Assembly: GCA_015680685.1 (NCBI GenBank)
Contig: MNCI01025042.1
Span: forward strand, 510,043 to 574,042
DNA length: 64,000 nt
DNA from: Gnetum montanum
Taxonomy: Eukaryota; Streptophyta; Gnetopsida; Gnetales; Gnetaceae
Direction of reading: 5' to 3'
A program made the translations under genes and the position numbers. Numbering within the stretch: position 1 is the first letter of the stretch; each line of letters opens with the position of its first letter. Under the pieces are notes generated by a model. The model was given only the letters and a program-made list of their open reading frames with translations, was not told the DNA's origin and made no database searches. Shown piece after piece: positions 1-11,121 of this stretch.

Positions 1-640
1 CATTGCATGCACTCTCTCCCTGGCTGCAGCACAATGGCAATGGCAACGGTGGTCCTTGTCCACAGTAGGCCACCTTCCAAATACCCAAAACCTAGAAGGC
101 CCAAAGTGGAGCATGACAACCTACTTAGCAAATAGCGTCTCTTGGCATTCCTCAATGCATGCCTTGGGAAGACGTTGTAGGGTGCTCTTGCCTTCATCAA
201 CATTGGTGAGGCCAAGGTGTCAACATTCACTCCATCATCATTGTTGTCATGCTCTAGCTTCCCTCTATGGCTACTACGCTTTACCTTAGTTGCACTACGC
301 TTGAATGACTATAGGCTCAAATAGTGAAAATGACAGGTTTACCATGGGTGACACCTCTATTTATACCCTTCAAGGTCAAATGAAACATCACCCTCCCGGG
401 ATGCTCCATGTCCAGACGTAACATCAAATGTTCCGTGTCCTGCACGTAACATGGGATGCTCCATGTCCAGATGTAACATGGAACATCCCATGTCCCGTGC
501 AACATAACACCTAGAGTTAGAAAAAAAAATTAATTTTTTTTAGGTTTTTACACTTAGAAAATTTTTTTACATTTTTTCTGCTTGCTCGATAAACATTCAA
601 CTTGGTCCCATGTTTCAAACCTTTCAAACCTTGCTTAGAC
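1..640 (-). repeat. LTR-like flank on the minus strand, family unassigned
   Basis: No coding similarity is seen. A minus-strand TATA box (GGGTATAAATAGAGG) lies near 355-369 and resembles the promoters of LTRs elsewhere in the window. A 27-bp unit occurs at 398-424 and again at 453-479 with one mismatch; its core reads GGGATGCTCCATGTCC. This looks like the promoter half of an old LTR read leftwards. No terminus or primer site is visible, so the identity is an inference. Confidence 0.3.
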
Positions 641-641
641 T

Positions 642-860
642 TACACCCCACGCATAGTCTATGGTCCTCTACAACCTTAAACTGGAAATTTCATGGCCAA
701 TCAAAGCTATAGAAAAGAATAATATATATATATATATATTGCCAAATTATTTTACATACTACATAGTTACTCATGTTTTCATATCATTGCCTTCCTTATT
801 CTATGCATTTTGCTTTATTAAAACAAGTGTCTCTTGACATTTTTCTAGTTATTTTGTAGG
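642..860 (+). other. Spacer before E1 RT with possible intron acceptor
   Basis: A single minisatellite unit (ACCTTAAACTGG) sits near 670. An (AT)n microsatellite follows at 720-741. A pyrimidine-rich stretch ends in TTTCTAGTTATTTTGTAG near 843-860, just before RT-side coding begins. Ogre/Tat elements are known to carry a stop-rich, sometimes spliced spacer between protease and RT, and this region is in the matching place. Splicing is inferred only. Confidence 0.35.
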
Positions 861-867
861 ATCTCTT

Positions 868-3800
868 GAAAAATGAATGCATACGAGAGTCTTCATTCAC
901 CCTTAGTCATGATTAGACCTTATGGCAAACTCACGAGATGCATAAACACAAAACTTTTGGACTTTGAATCTCTTACCTATGACACCAACATAGCATCCCT
1001 AGAGACATGGATAGATTGGCCAAAACATCTAGTCTGAGCTCTAAACTTAGAAGCATGTGATGTAATTAAGGATCCCTTCATAGAAGTCCCTATAACAACT
1101 TTCAAAGGTTAGGTGAAAACATTGAAACTTAGTTCCTTATTAGAGCCTCAAATCCAACAAAGCATCCCTAAAGTCCTTAGTGACAATGTCAAGGAATTCG
1201 CATGGTCCTACAAGGACATGCCAAGCTTAGATCCATATATAATATAGCATAACATTATCCTAGATCTACGTGTTAAACCAGTTAAACAAAAGGCTTGTAA
1301 AGTCAAGCTTGAGGTTGTGTTGGCCATCCGTGATGAGATCACTAACCTTTACAAAGCTGGTTTCATCTGGGCAATTGACTACACTGACTAGGTTTCGAAC
1401 ATCGTAGTTGTACCCAAGAAAAATGGAGGTATATGTATTTGCATAGACTTCTGGGGCCTAAACAAGGCAACCATTAAAGATGATTTCCCATTGCCTAGTA
1501 TTGACCAACTCATCGATACTATAGCTTCCCATGCCTTATTGTCATTCATGGATAGGTTCTTGGGGTACAACCAAATTCGCATCAACCCAAAGCACTAGCT
1601 TAGCATTACGTTCATGACCCCCTGGGGAACATTTTGTTATACAATGATGCCCTTTGGACTAAAGAATGCATAAGCAACATATCAATGCGAAATGACATAC
1701 ATATTTAATGACTATCTATTGGACTTACTCCATGATTACATTGATGACATAGCAATTAAGTCCAAAGTGGCTCATGACCATGCAAATGACTTGGACTATG
1801 TCCTCAAATGTTTCCTTAGACATGACCTTAGGCTTAATCCCAAAAAGTATGTCTTTGGCATCAAAACTAGTTGCATGTTAGGCTTTGCAATATCAAAAGC
1901 ATGAATACATGTACACCCCAACAAGGTTAAGGCTATCACCAACTTGGTGCCACTATCAAACCTTAAGGAGTTACGTGGGTTACAAGGTAGGCTACAGTTC
2001 ATACGTAGGTTTATCGCAAAGTTGACTGATAAGTTGTAGCCAATGCAACATCTACTCAAAAAGGGGATCAACTTTGAGTGGAAAACTCAATGCCAAGAGG
2101 CATTTGAAAACCTAAAAAAGGAGCTGGTTCAACTTCCAATAGTCTACCCTCCACAAGGAGATAAAACTTTCTACATTTACCTTGCAACATTAGACACATC
2201 CATTACTTCCCTGCTTTGCCAAAAGTGAGATGATGGCTTCGAGGTCACTATTTACTACTTAAGCCATGTGCTAGTAGCACATGAGGCAAAATATAATGAT
2301 GTGGAGAAGAATTTTCTGGCCTTAGTCTTTGCACTTAAAAAATGGAGACACTACCTTTTCGCAATCAAGTCAATGTTATCTATAAGAGCAACGTACTTAG
2401 GGCTATTACAACAAACATATATGAAAGTAGTAGAAAAGCAAGGTGGAAGGAAATAAGCATGGAGTTTGCCTTGCACTACATAGCACAGGCATCCACAAAA
2501 GGTTAAGTAATAGCCGCACAACTCATAGCTTCACCCATAGACAATCAAGTAATGATAGATCCAAAATTCTCAAATGAGCATGTTAGCAACATAAGTCAAG
2601 TACCTACAAATTTTGAGGCTATCTCACACTTTGAAAATGCTTCGACCACACAAGGTGGTAGTGCCACTGCTGTTATCACATTCCCCTTCGGGGAGCTCTG
2701 ACCCTTCGCATACCACTTTGCATTTCCTTGTACAAACAATGAGGTGGAGTACAAAGGTCTCCTTAGAGGCATCTTAGCATCTCAAGAGTTAGGAATTCAA
2801 AACATGGTAGTCTAGGGTGATTTATAGCTAGTTATTAATCAAGTCATAGAGGTTTATGCTTGTAAGGCAGAACATCTACAACCTTATTGTGATTTGGCAA
2901 AACACTTGCTTAAACAATTTACAACCATAGATGTCCAACATATACCCTTCAATGAAAATGCCATAGCTACTTTAGCCTTAAGCATAGCACCAAACATGTT
3001 CTCCACTTTTCCCACTTCAATAGTGGATTGTACTAAACCTATAACTCACACAACAAGCATTGCATCTATAAGTACAACTCACGCCCAACAATGGTATGAT
3101 GATATTAAGGCATACCTCCAATAGGAAGAGCCCACACAAAATCTACATCTTCCCAAAAGGACATAGTATGAAAATGATCATGGCAGTATGTCCTTGTAAG
3201 TGATAATACCTTATGTCACAGATCCTATGATAGAATACTGTTAACTTGCATTAGTAGCAATGAAATGCAAAATATTGTTGACCAGGTCCATAAGGGACTA
3301 TGTGGAGATCATATAACTTCTAAGGCAATGACAAAAAAAATCAGACCTTTAGACTATTACTAGCCTTACATGGAGCATAATTGTATCTCCAAGGTCAGGC
3401 AATGTGACATGTGTCAATGACATGGGAACCTAATGCATGTGCCACCAACTGAACTACATACTACACAGATCATGTGGCCATTCCAACACTGGAGGTTAGA
3501 CATCATAGGGCCTATAACACCTAAGTCTTCTACAAGATATAGCTTCATCATTACTACAACTAAGTATTTCACAAAGTGCGTTGAAGCCATTCCACTAGGA
3601 AGACAACATCATAGCAAGTTTGCAAATTCATTCTTGACAATATAGTGACCCAGTTTAGTCTTTCCATGACTATAGTCACAGACAATAGGCCACAATTTAG
3701 TAGTGCAAAAACCAAATCTTTCTGTGAAAACCTTCACATCAAACACTCATTCTCGTCACCATACTACCCATAGGCAAATGATAAAGTAGAGGCTACAAAC

Positions 3801-4330
3801 AAGGTTATCATCAACCTTCTGAAGAGAATTCTTAACAATAGCAAACAACAATGTCATGAGCAACTAGTCTACGCACCATGGGCCTACCGCACGACATGCA
3901 AAATAGTAATAGATAAAATGCCATATAGTCTTGTGTATAGATCTAAAGCAATGTTACCTCTTAAATTGTAGGTCCCATCGCTCCTCATGATCCTCTTGAG
4001 CTTCATTGATGAGGCTCAAAATAATGAGTTGAGAACCATCAACCTCGACTCTATAGAGGAGGAGCACATGCAAACACTTGATCACACTGAGTGGTACTAA
4101 GAGAAGCAACGGTAAAAGCACCATCACAATTAGTATAAATGCCCAATCAAGAAAGGGAACCTAGTCCTCAAGGTCGTCCACAAGGCTGTGGAAAAATTCT
4201 TAGTCAATTGGGAAGGGCCTTTCTTGGTCACTAAGGCATACGAAAATGGAGCCTTCAATCTCGCTAATCTAGATGGCAACGAATTTTCCAATCCTATTAA
4301 CACTCGTACCTAAATTTTTACTACACATGA
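868..4330 (+). pseudogene. E1: Tat-like Ty3/gypsy RT-RNaseH-aRNaseH-integrase relic
   Basis: Translated pieces follow the order of a plant Ty3/gypsy pol. RT spans about 1,258-1,900, with VVPKKNGG, TPWGTFCYTMMPFGLKNA and an intact YIDD active site at 1737-1748. A retroviral-type RNase H follows (~2,100-2,450). A second, archaeal-type RNase H lies at ~2,620-2,990; it keeps CTNNEVEY and HIPFNENA, but the first acidic motif reads FENAS instead of the usual FDGAS. Integrase follows, with an HHCC-like zinc region near 3,290-3,420 and a core with LDIIGP (~3,500), VTDN (~3,677) and DKVEATNK (~3,782). A second RNase H is a known mark of the Tat lineage. At least fifteen in-frame stops and several frameshifts make it dead. 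No gag or protease precedes it here. Confidence 0.9.
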
Positions 4331-4369
4331 TATGTAGTATCACATCAATGATAGGACAAGGTAATCACA

Positions 4370-4645
4370 TGTTCGCTACAATGTTAAACTAGCACAGATG
4401 TTAGCTACAACGTTAAACTGGCACAAAACATCCTTGGGCTATGACATTAAACTGGCACCCACAATAGGGTCCGCTATGACCTTAAACTAGCCATCCACCA
4501 TCCGCTACAATGTTAAACTAGCATAGTGGTCTACTAGGACCTTAAACTAGCACATCACGGTCCACCTAGATCTTAAATTGGGATCACGGTCTATTAGGAC
4601 TTTAAACTAGCACAACAAGTGGTCTACCAAGACCTAAAACTGGGT
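4370..4645 (+). repeat. TTAAACTAGC minisatellite after E1 integrase
   Basis: About nine units share the core ACNTTAAACT(A/G)GCA, spaced roughly 27-37 bp, with the fuller form GGTCTACTAGGACCTTAAAC in the later units. The same core recurs near 670, 8,040-8,135, 17,125-17,205, 20,940-21,025, and on the minus strand at 56,640-57,175. It is therefore a family trait of these Tat-like elements that flanks the RT-integrase block. Confidence 0.8.
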
Positions 4646-6122
4646 TTGCAATTCAGCACCTACAGTTCAACACACATAGTTTTGTGGACAAGCAAGCAAC
4701 AATTCTTTCAATTCTCTATCACCAACCCACACCTCTCAAGCAAGATGGGGTGGGATGTTGCAGTTCTAGAATGAAGTTCAGATCATCAAGAAAAAAACCC
4801 TCTAGGACATTTGTAGTGTCACCATTCTTGGCATCTTGCTAATCTTCTAGAGATGTCATTTGGCATCTTACTGACCTTCTAGAGCTACCGTTACCATAGC
4901 CAATCATTCTAGTCATAGCTCTTGCCATCAGCAGCAGTTGAAGGAGTCCCAGAAATACTATGTCCTAGCCACAACACTACCATCCTCTAGCCCTCACCAT
5001 CACCTGAGCCTGGAAGAACATCCAATAGTGCAATTCTTTATCATGTTGTTGGGTTTCCTAGCTCCTACCTTTGATGAGAATTTCTAAGCACTTGCATTAC
5101 CATTTCCTCTAGCCACTTGAGTGCTCAATTCTAGTGTGGCTGTTAGAGCTTTCTAGCCTACCACCACCAATGCTTGCACTAGCCTTCCTACTTTGGACAT
5201 TACACACAACTGACACAACACTCATAGCCCTCACAATGCCCAGGAAAGCAAGACTTCTTTCTCATCTTGTGTGGTGGTTGTTTTTCTTGTTTTCTCTATC
5301 TTGTGTTTGCAAGATCAAGCCTAGGCAATGTTGTTCAAAGATGTGTTTCACTGTGGTGGCAAGGTACCACATTGCTCTAATGTGAACACTTCGGCTCACC
5401 TAGCTACTTAAGAGTGCATACCTCTATTATCCCCTCAACCAACTAACCTCTAAACCTTGATCTTTCCATCTCCCACATCCCTTACAACCTTCCCCAATGC
5501 GTGCAAAACTTTTCCTACAATTAGTCACTGAACCCATGATGGATGTAATGCAACTCATCCCATGGGGAGCCTTTGTGGGCTGGTCAAAGCCCCAAAAAGA
5601 TGTAACACAACTCATCCTGGGGAGGAAACACCTATCCTACAAATGCAATGTAATTTCTTATAAGCAAATGTTGGTACATAGTTCACCCAATGCACAGTTC
5701 TCCAAGCAACATAAAGAACAAAATAAAAACAAAGAGAGAGAAAAAAAATAAAAAGGAAAGAAAATAAAATGGGACAAGACAAGTAACCAAGTCAAATGGC
5801 ACAGTTGTCGTCTCACAACTAGTTCAGCCCTAGATCAACCATCTCACAAGCACTCCGACGAGAGTTTGAAATCCAAAGGATAGGCCACTGTATGATGACT
5901 CCCTCAAAAGCACTCCAACGAGGGATCATGATTTGGCGATAAGCCATTATGATGTTGCATCCTAGAATGATCCTCTACATCCATTGTCCCTTGACCCACC
6001 TCCCTAAACCACTCCCTATCATACTTCATTTCCTTGGCACTCTCAAGCATAGTTAAGTGTTGTCCAAGCAGGCATTGACAAATGGTGTTGCTGTCATATT
6101 CATCATGGTGTTTCATATTCTT
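4646..6122 (+). other. E1 3' spacer with purine-rich tract
   Basis: No coding sequence is supported. A purine-rich run (AAAGAGAGAGAAAAAAAAT and onward) lies at about 5,725-5,765 and may be the polypurine tract. Two ~75-bp units containing AGCACTCC(G/A)ACGAG follow at about 5,845-5,930. The minus-strand element A3 has a purine tract and a tandem pair in matching positions (56,090-56,160 and 55,800-56,000), so this is an element 3' region. Confidence 0.5.
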
Positions 6123-6254
6123 TGTTGATGTCTCTTAGGTAAATCCTCCAGATGTCAACAAAGAGGAGCCAATGAAACACCACCATTTTAGGCTCCTACA
6201 GTTCAATCATAGATTTGTCTAAGTTTCAAAACTTGGATAAAATTTTTCTAAGTC

Positions 6255-6930
6255 TGGTGTTATGCTATGCAGCATAGATAGCATAGCACACTTGAAGTCC
6301 TAATTTTTGCAAAATTTTTCTAAGTCTTCCTACTACACTCCATAGCATAGCTAGCGTAGCACACACTTCCATGACCAATTTGCACAAATGTCAAGCTAGA
6401 AGCAGTCAAGGGTCGCTTGGGATGGACCAAACAACTTGGCAAATTATCTATCTCCTAGACTATCAAGCTCACTACGCTCTCGAGCTCGCCTAGCTTAACA
6501 CATGTCTCAATTGCCAGTTCACCCAAGCATGAGGCTAGAGTCTATCAAAGGTGCTTAGGATGGAAGAAATAATTTGATAAATTTTCTATCTTTTGGGCTA
6601 TCACACTTTTCTACGCTGCATAGTGTAGCTAGCTTGACATAGATTTCAGGGCCAAATTTTGCCTAAGTATTGGACAAGAATCTGTCAAGCTATCTCAACA
6701 TGGAACATGCATTTGGCATTTTTCTAACTTCTGAGACTACCTATCCTGCTACATCCCAAAGTGTGTTAGCATGCCACAGAGAAACATTGCAAGTTTCATC
6801 AAAATTTAATGAAGTACTTATGCTAAGCTCTACTACGCTACGTAACATAGATAGGATGACAAGTCAAAATTTGCAAAAAGTTTACTAAGTGTTCATGCTA
6901 CGCTATGCAACGTAGATAGCATCACATATG
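6255..6930 (+). repeat. Palindromic TAGCATAGC/GCTACGC motif cluster in LTR U3
   Basis: Seven motif clusters built from ATGCTATGC, AGCATAG, CTAGCGTAGC and CTACGCTACG occur near 6,262, 6,341, 6,468, 6,605, 6,735, 6,828 and 6,894, at uneven spacing of 66-137 bp. Each is partly self-complementary. They lie upstream of the LTR TATA box, where U3 enhancers would be. Confidence 0.6.
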
Positions 6931-7377
6931 AAAAATGCCTTTGAATGCCTCTAGAAGCTCCCAGAACTTGGCATCGACCTTCATTTCAACTCCAACATCC
7001 CTCCAATAGCCAAGATCAATAGTTTTCCTTGCTTTTGCACCCCCCATTGATCCCCAAAATTGTTCCTATGCTTGACCCTACTCAGAAGAGGGGGAAGATG
7101 TAGTTCCAAAGTGTAGACTCCAAGTTGCATTTTTTGTGACACTGTTTCTAGGTACATGGTTTTCTCTCAGACTCTAGCACATGCAATCTGAGAAGTGTGA
7201 TCATAGTTTGGTAGATTTTGAGTTCCTGTTCCTATCCTACAAAGCATAACACTTTGAGCTTAACACTCAAAGCACAACATTTTGAGCATAACATGTCAGC
7301 ATGACTCGTCCATGCTCATGCTACATGGGACCCAGGCCACATGGTGCCCAATCTACATCTCAGGTCAACCCTAGCCC

Positions 7378-7385
7378 TATAAATA
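7378..7385 (+). promoter_or_regulatory. LTR TATA box
   Basis: TATAAATA within CCCTATAAATACCCC. The same element recurs in the LTR copies at 50,883-50,890 and 51,955-51,962, which supports a conserved core promoter. Transcription of this copy is not shown. Confidence 0.6.
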
Positions 7386-8039
7386 CCCCAACGATTAGCA
7401 TTTTAGTCGTTGGCAAATTATTTGAGCATTGAGCATTCCTAGCACCTTCATTACTCCTGTACCTAAGCACTTGAGCCTAACACCTTGGCAAGAATCTTAA
7501 CATAGTCTTCCTTGCATCCACATAGTGTTACAACTACCAACCTAGCAGGTTCAACCTTCCTTACAGCTATCAACACCGTGTCTATGACATCCCAGAGACT
7601 GTGATCACACTGCTACGCTATTGCTATGCCTATTTGAACACCACATACCAGCTTCAAACATTATTCAATCAAAAGTTGCAGTCCCTGTTCTTTGGGTAGT
7701 GCATTTCTCCACCCTCGAACTCTAGCTATATATATTCAGCATTTGTTTCAAATTTTTCAACATTACTCTTGCACTTTCTTCTACTGTCGATACACATTTG
7801 TGTATTCACAGTCCGTTCCATTCTTGCTCGTTGTCCCAACTCTTGCATGAAGCTCTCTAAAAACTATTTTTTAATAATGGTTATTGTTACACCATGTAAG
7901 TCCCTGTCTAATTGACTAGATAGTTTAGGGCACCTCATTTCTGTTTCTCCCAGCATAGTGCTCACATGGATTCAAGGCTAGGCTATACACCCGCAGACCT
8001 CTCGGTGTTCTAGCCATTGACATTTTCAAATATCACGCA

Positions 8040-8135
8040 TAGTCCTCTAGGAATTTGAACTAGCAATATGGCCCACTATTTCCTTAAACTAGCAACATAA
8101 TCTAGCATGTGCCAATGATAGCCTAAAACTACCAA
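8040..8135 (+). repeat. TTAAACTAGC minisatellite remnant
   Basis: Three diverged units (for example TTCCTTAAACTAGCAAC) in tandem, next to the end of the E1 LTR. They match the minisatellite at 4,370-4,645. Their presence outside the E1 LTR suggests that another element copy abuts here. Confidence 0.5.
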
Positions 8136-8428
8136 ACATCTTGTTTATTCTTATACATCTTTTGTTTAGCCTATTATCGCATCGATTTGTCATCTAATGT
8201 TATAACCAAAATGTCAACATAGCCATTCTCAATGTTTACAATATTGAATACAACATATATATAGGTAAAAATAAAACCAAATTTTAAATTTAAAGTTAGA
8301 ATGTCCACAACATACTTAGTCATGGCCACACTATATGTCAAAAATGTCAAAAAATAATAATCATCTATAACATAGTCTTGGCTAATCATAGCCATCAACA
8401 TGAAAACAAAAACAAATAGCCAAACAAG
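8136..8428 (-). other. AT-rich 3' flank of the minus-strand gene relic
   Basis: No conserved protein is recognised. The segment lies just downstream of the terminal exon's stop and may be its 3' untranslated region. Confidence 0.3.
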
Positions 8429-8521
8429 CTAAGCTAATGGAGGTTGCTGAGTGGCATCCAAAGGAGGAACTGGTGGATCATTCCCACCCTCACTATTGGG
8501 ACCACCAATGTCTCCTAAGGC
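8429..8521 (-). pseudogene. Stop-clean terminal exon
   Basis: The acceptor GCATTTTAG is followed by 30 codons without a stop: ALGDIGGPNSEGGNDPPVPP, then a Gln/Pro tail ending PPLA and TAG. A short Gly/Pro-rich disordered tail is typical of a protein C-terminus and supports the exon model. Confidence 0.5.
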
Positions 8522-8609
8522 CTAAAATGCAACAACATATAGCTAATTAGTAACCCATAGCCAAAACCATGACTTAAAACAAAAATAGAAAACATAAAAT
8601 ACATCAAAC

Positions 8610-9432
8610 CTATGGAGATTCCAACTCCATAACTTCTAGGGGTAGATGTGGAAGGCCTTTCTCCAAATGATGGAGGATCTAGTACTCCATCATGTTAACC
8701 TAGTTAACATCCCCAAGATCAATGCTAGAAAGGATGTTAGTCCTATCTACCATAATTCAAGTAGGTGGCTCTTGGGTAATAGTAGTTGCAAAGGTCTCGC
8801 TTGTAGTAGTGGGAATTCAAGTAATAGTGGATTGCTCCACCATGATAGTACTTTCGAAAAGTCGATAAGCACTCTTTGCCTAGATCCCCTAGATGAACAA
8901 CTCTCTCTTGCACCATTCAATTGACTCCTCCTTAAGCCACTTAAGGTAGGTCCCATGATCCTCCTTATACTATCGCTTGTGGGCCTTTTGATCTTACCCC
9001 ACTCTAGGATCCAAATGTAGTGATCTTTGTAGTCATCAACATTTTGGAAGATGAGGTTCATCTACATACATTATTCCACCATCTCTTGTAGGATCACTAC
9101 TTTGTCCTAAAGGACATGCTAGTAGTCGACCCACATGATCTCCCTAGTCTATAACTCCCCTGAGTTAGTCACTTGGGCTTCCACAAAGGCCTTGTCATTT
9201 TAGAGATCTCCAACAATTTCCTCCAACTATTAAGTCTTTTCCCTTAAGGCCACAACTTCCTCCCATAGGGATTCATTAGACCTCTCTAGCTCCCATGAAA
9301 TTTTTGTGCATGACATTGCTAGATCAATAGTGGTCTCATACAACTTCAAGAGTACACTAGATACATCGAAGGGAAGCTTAGGCAAGGAGTCAATTTCCAT
9401 GTATTTTCTAGGGTCCCACTCTACAAAAGGCA
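8610..9432 (-). pseudogene. Coiled-coil-like exon of the minus-strand gene relic
   Basis: It starts after acceptor CTTGTGTAG and encodes EWDPRKYMEIDSLPKLPFDV, then a Glu/Lys/Leu-rich stretch (SWELERSNESLWEEVVALRE) that looks like a coiled coil. Stops TAATAG and several TAGs interrupt it. The exon joins in phase with the terminal exon, where CCA TAG meets GCC TTA; the TAG fits a lost Gln. Confidence 0.45.
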
Positions 9433-10066
9433 CTACACAAGCATGAAATATAACCATAAATATAATGTACAATCTAAAATAGCCATGACACAAGCGTAAC
9501 CTACAACATGGCCAAGCAACTAAGGCACATAACATGAAGTCCTTACCTATCTCAAGTGCAACCTATTACAACTAGTCAATGATTTCATTAGCCATCCCAC
9601 GCATGAACTCCACCTTATCTAGAGTCTCCACCCATGATTTCACATAAAACTTAGGGACAGGTGCTTGCATTAGTGGTTTAGAAACTATTGTAAGCATAAC
9701 AATCATCAAATAGTTAGGATGAAAATAAAAATGAAACTATAAGATATAATAAAAATATTAAGGCATGGGCATACCTAGCTCCTCCTCTTCTTCCTCCTCT
9801 AGTATGATGATGGGGGATGTACTCAGTACTGCCTCACCAAACAAGGCATCTAGATCATTTATATCCTCATTGGCAAACCCTTCAACCACATGTTGCTTTA
9901 GGAGTGCCTCTTCTACATGCCTTTGTTTTACCTCCACAGTAGCTTGGGCTATTATAGCTTGACATTTTTCTACAACCATAGCACATAGAAAATTGGTTAA
10001 CACATGAAACTAGAAAGTAGCCATAAAATTTAACACATAAAATAGACAAACTTTAACAAAGCATAC

Positions 10067-11121
10067 TTGTGATTGCCTACTTCAATGGCCTAAGTTTAAA
10101 CTTAATCTTCTTCTGAGTAGGTTGGTCTGATGCCAATGGTGCTTCCTCCATAGGCCTCTTAAGTTTTTATGGCAACTCCTTCAGCCTTCCTACATAGTTT
10201 TTTGACCTCCTAGAAGCTTTCTAGGAACATGAGAAGCTTCTCATCATCTGTGCTATCAAGAGACTCAAACTACCTGACATTAACATCGTTAGTGATAATG
10301 AATAATGTATCATCCATCCCTTCTAGTCGGTTCTAAGCCTACATCATTGGATAAATGTTCTTTATCCAAACCTTAGAAGGTTGGCTTGGGTCTTGGGAAA
10401 CCCATCGTTCATTCCTATACAACACCAAAAACTCCACAAAACTCTTCAAATGACCCACAAAAGATGAAAAGTGCATGTGGATTATTGTAGAGGTGTCTTC
10501 AGAAGTCTAAGGATCTCCTCCTAAAGCCCAACAACCAAGGAAACCACCCAGTTGAACCTAGTGTCATCCATCATGACCTTCTTGAAGGTCCACCCCTATG
10601 CAATGCCAATCACCTTCTTTTGCAATAATAGTTTAGGAAATGCACGAGACCTAAACAAAGGATATGACTCCTTCGCATCAAGGTTCGTGGATCCATCCAT
10701 GGAAATTTTAAAGTGGCCCATGTTGGCACCAAGCCACTCAAAACCTTTATCATGATGGCCTGATACCTTCATTGTTCTTGTTGGAACGTTTGCCCCATCA
10801 GCAGGGACACCAAACAAGTTGCAAAAAAGGGCTACATAAATATCCATCTTAGCCTTCACACCTTCGATAATGGTGCTGAAATTACCATCCTTCTCATTGA
10901 AGGAGTTGATGACATGCAGCATCTTCATAGTAGGGATGAAAGGGATAGATGCCTTAAATACATCAAGTAAACCTACACATTGGATGTTTACTTGAACATA
11001 CCTAGGTGCCTATCCCCTCAGCCACTCCTGTGCTGGCATCACCTCACCAAACTTCAGGATGAGGGTATCCTCATGACATGTCTCTAAAAGTCGTATGGTG
11101 ACACCAACAAAGGTGCAAAGT
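10067..11121 (-). pseudogene. Largest exon of the minus-strand gene relic
   Basis: The acceptor TTTGCAAG precedes a reading frame containing RLLETCHEDTLILKFGEVMP, MKMLHVINSFNEKDGNFST, NLFGVPADGANVP and a lysine-rich tail (TQKKIKFKLRPLK) that may be a nuclear localisation signal. The donor GTATGC lies at 10066-10061. A 110-codon stop-free core (10,596-10,928) survives, and the few stops elsewhere are mainly TAG. No domain is recognised; the globular composition and the long conserved frame argue for a once-functional protein. Confidence 0.55.

Larger units (their letters stand above)
6123..8020 (+). mobile_element. Tat-family LTR (3' LTR of E1), right end uncertain
   Basis: The start TGTTGATGTCTCTTAGG is shared in diverged form with 21,103 (+) and 55,572 (-). 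A TATA box (CCCTATAAATACCCC) at 7,375-7,389 matches the promoters of the LTR copies at 50.9 and 52.0 kb. U3 carries repeated palindromic TAGCATAGCTAGCGTAGC-like motifs (separate entry). The left end could instead lie at the purine tract near 5,765, because the ends do not show a clean polypurine/TG junction. The right end is a guess from loss of LTR-like sequence. Confidence 0.55.
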
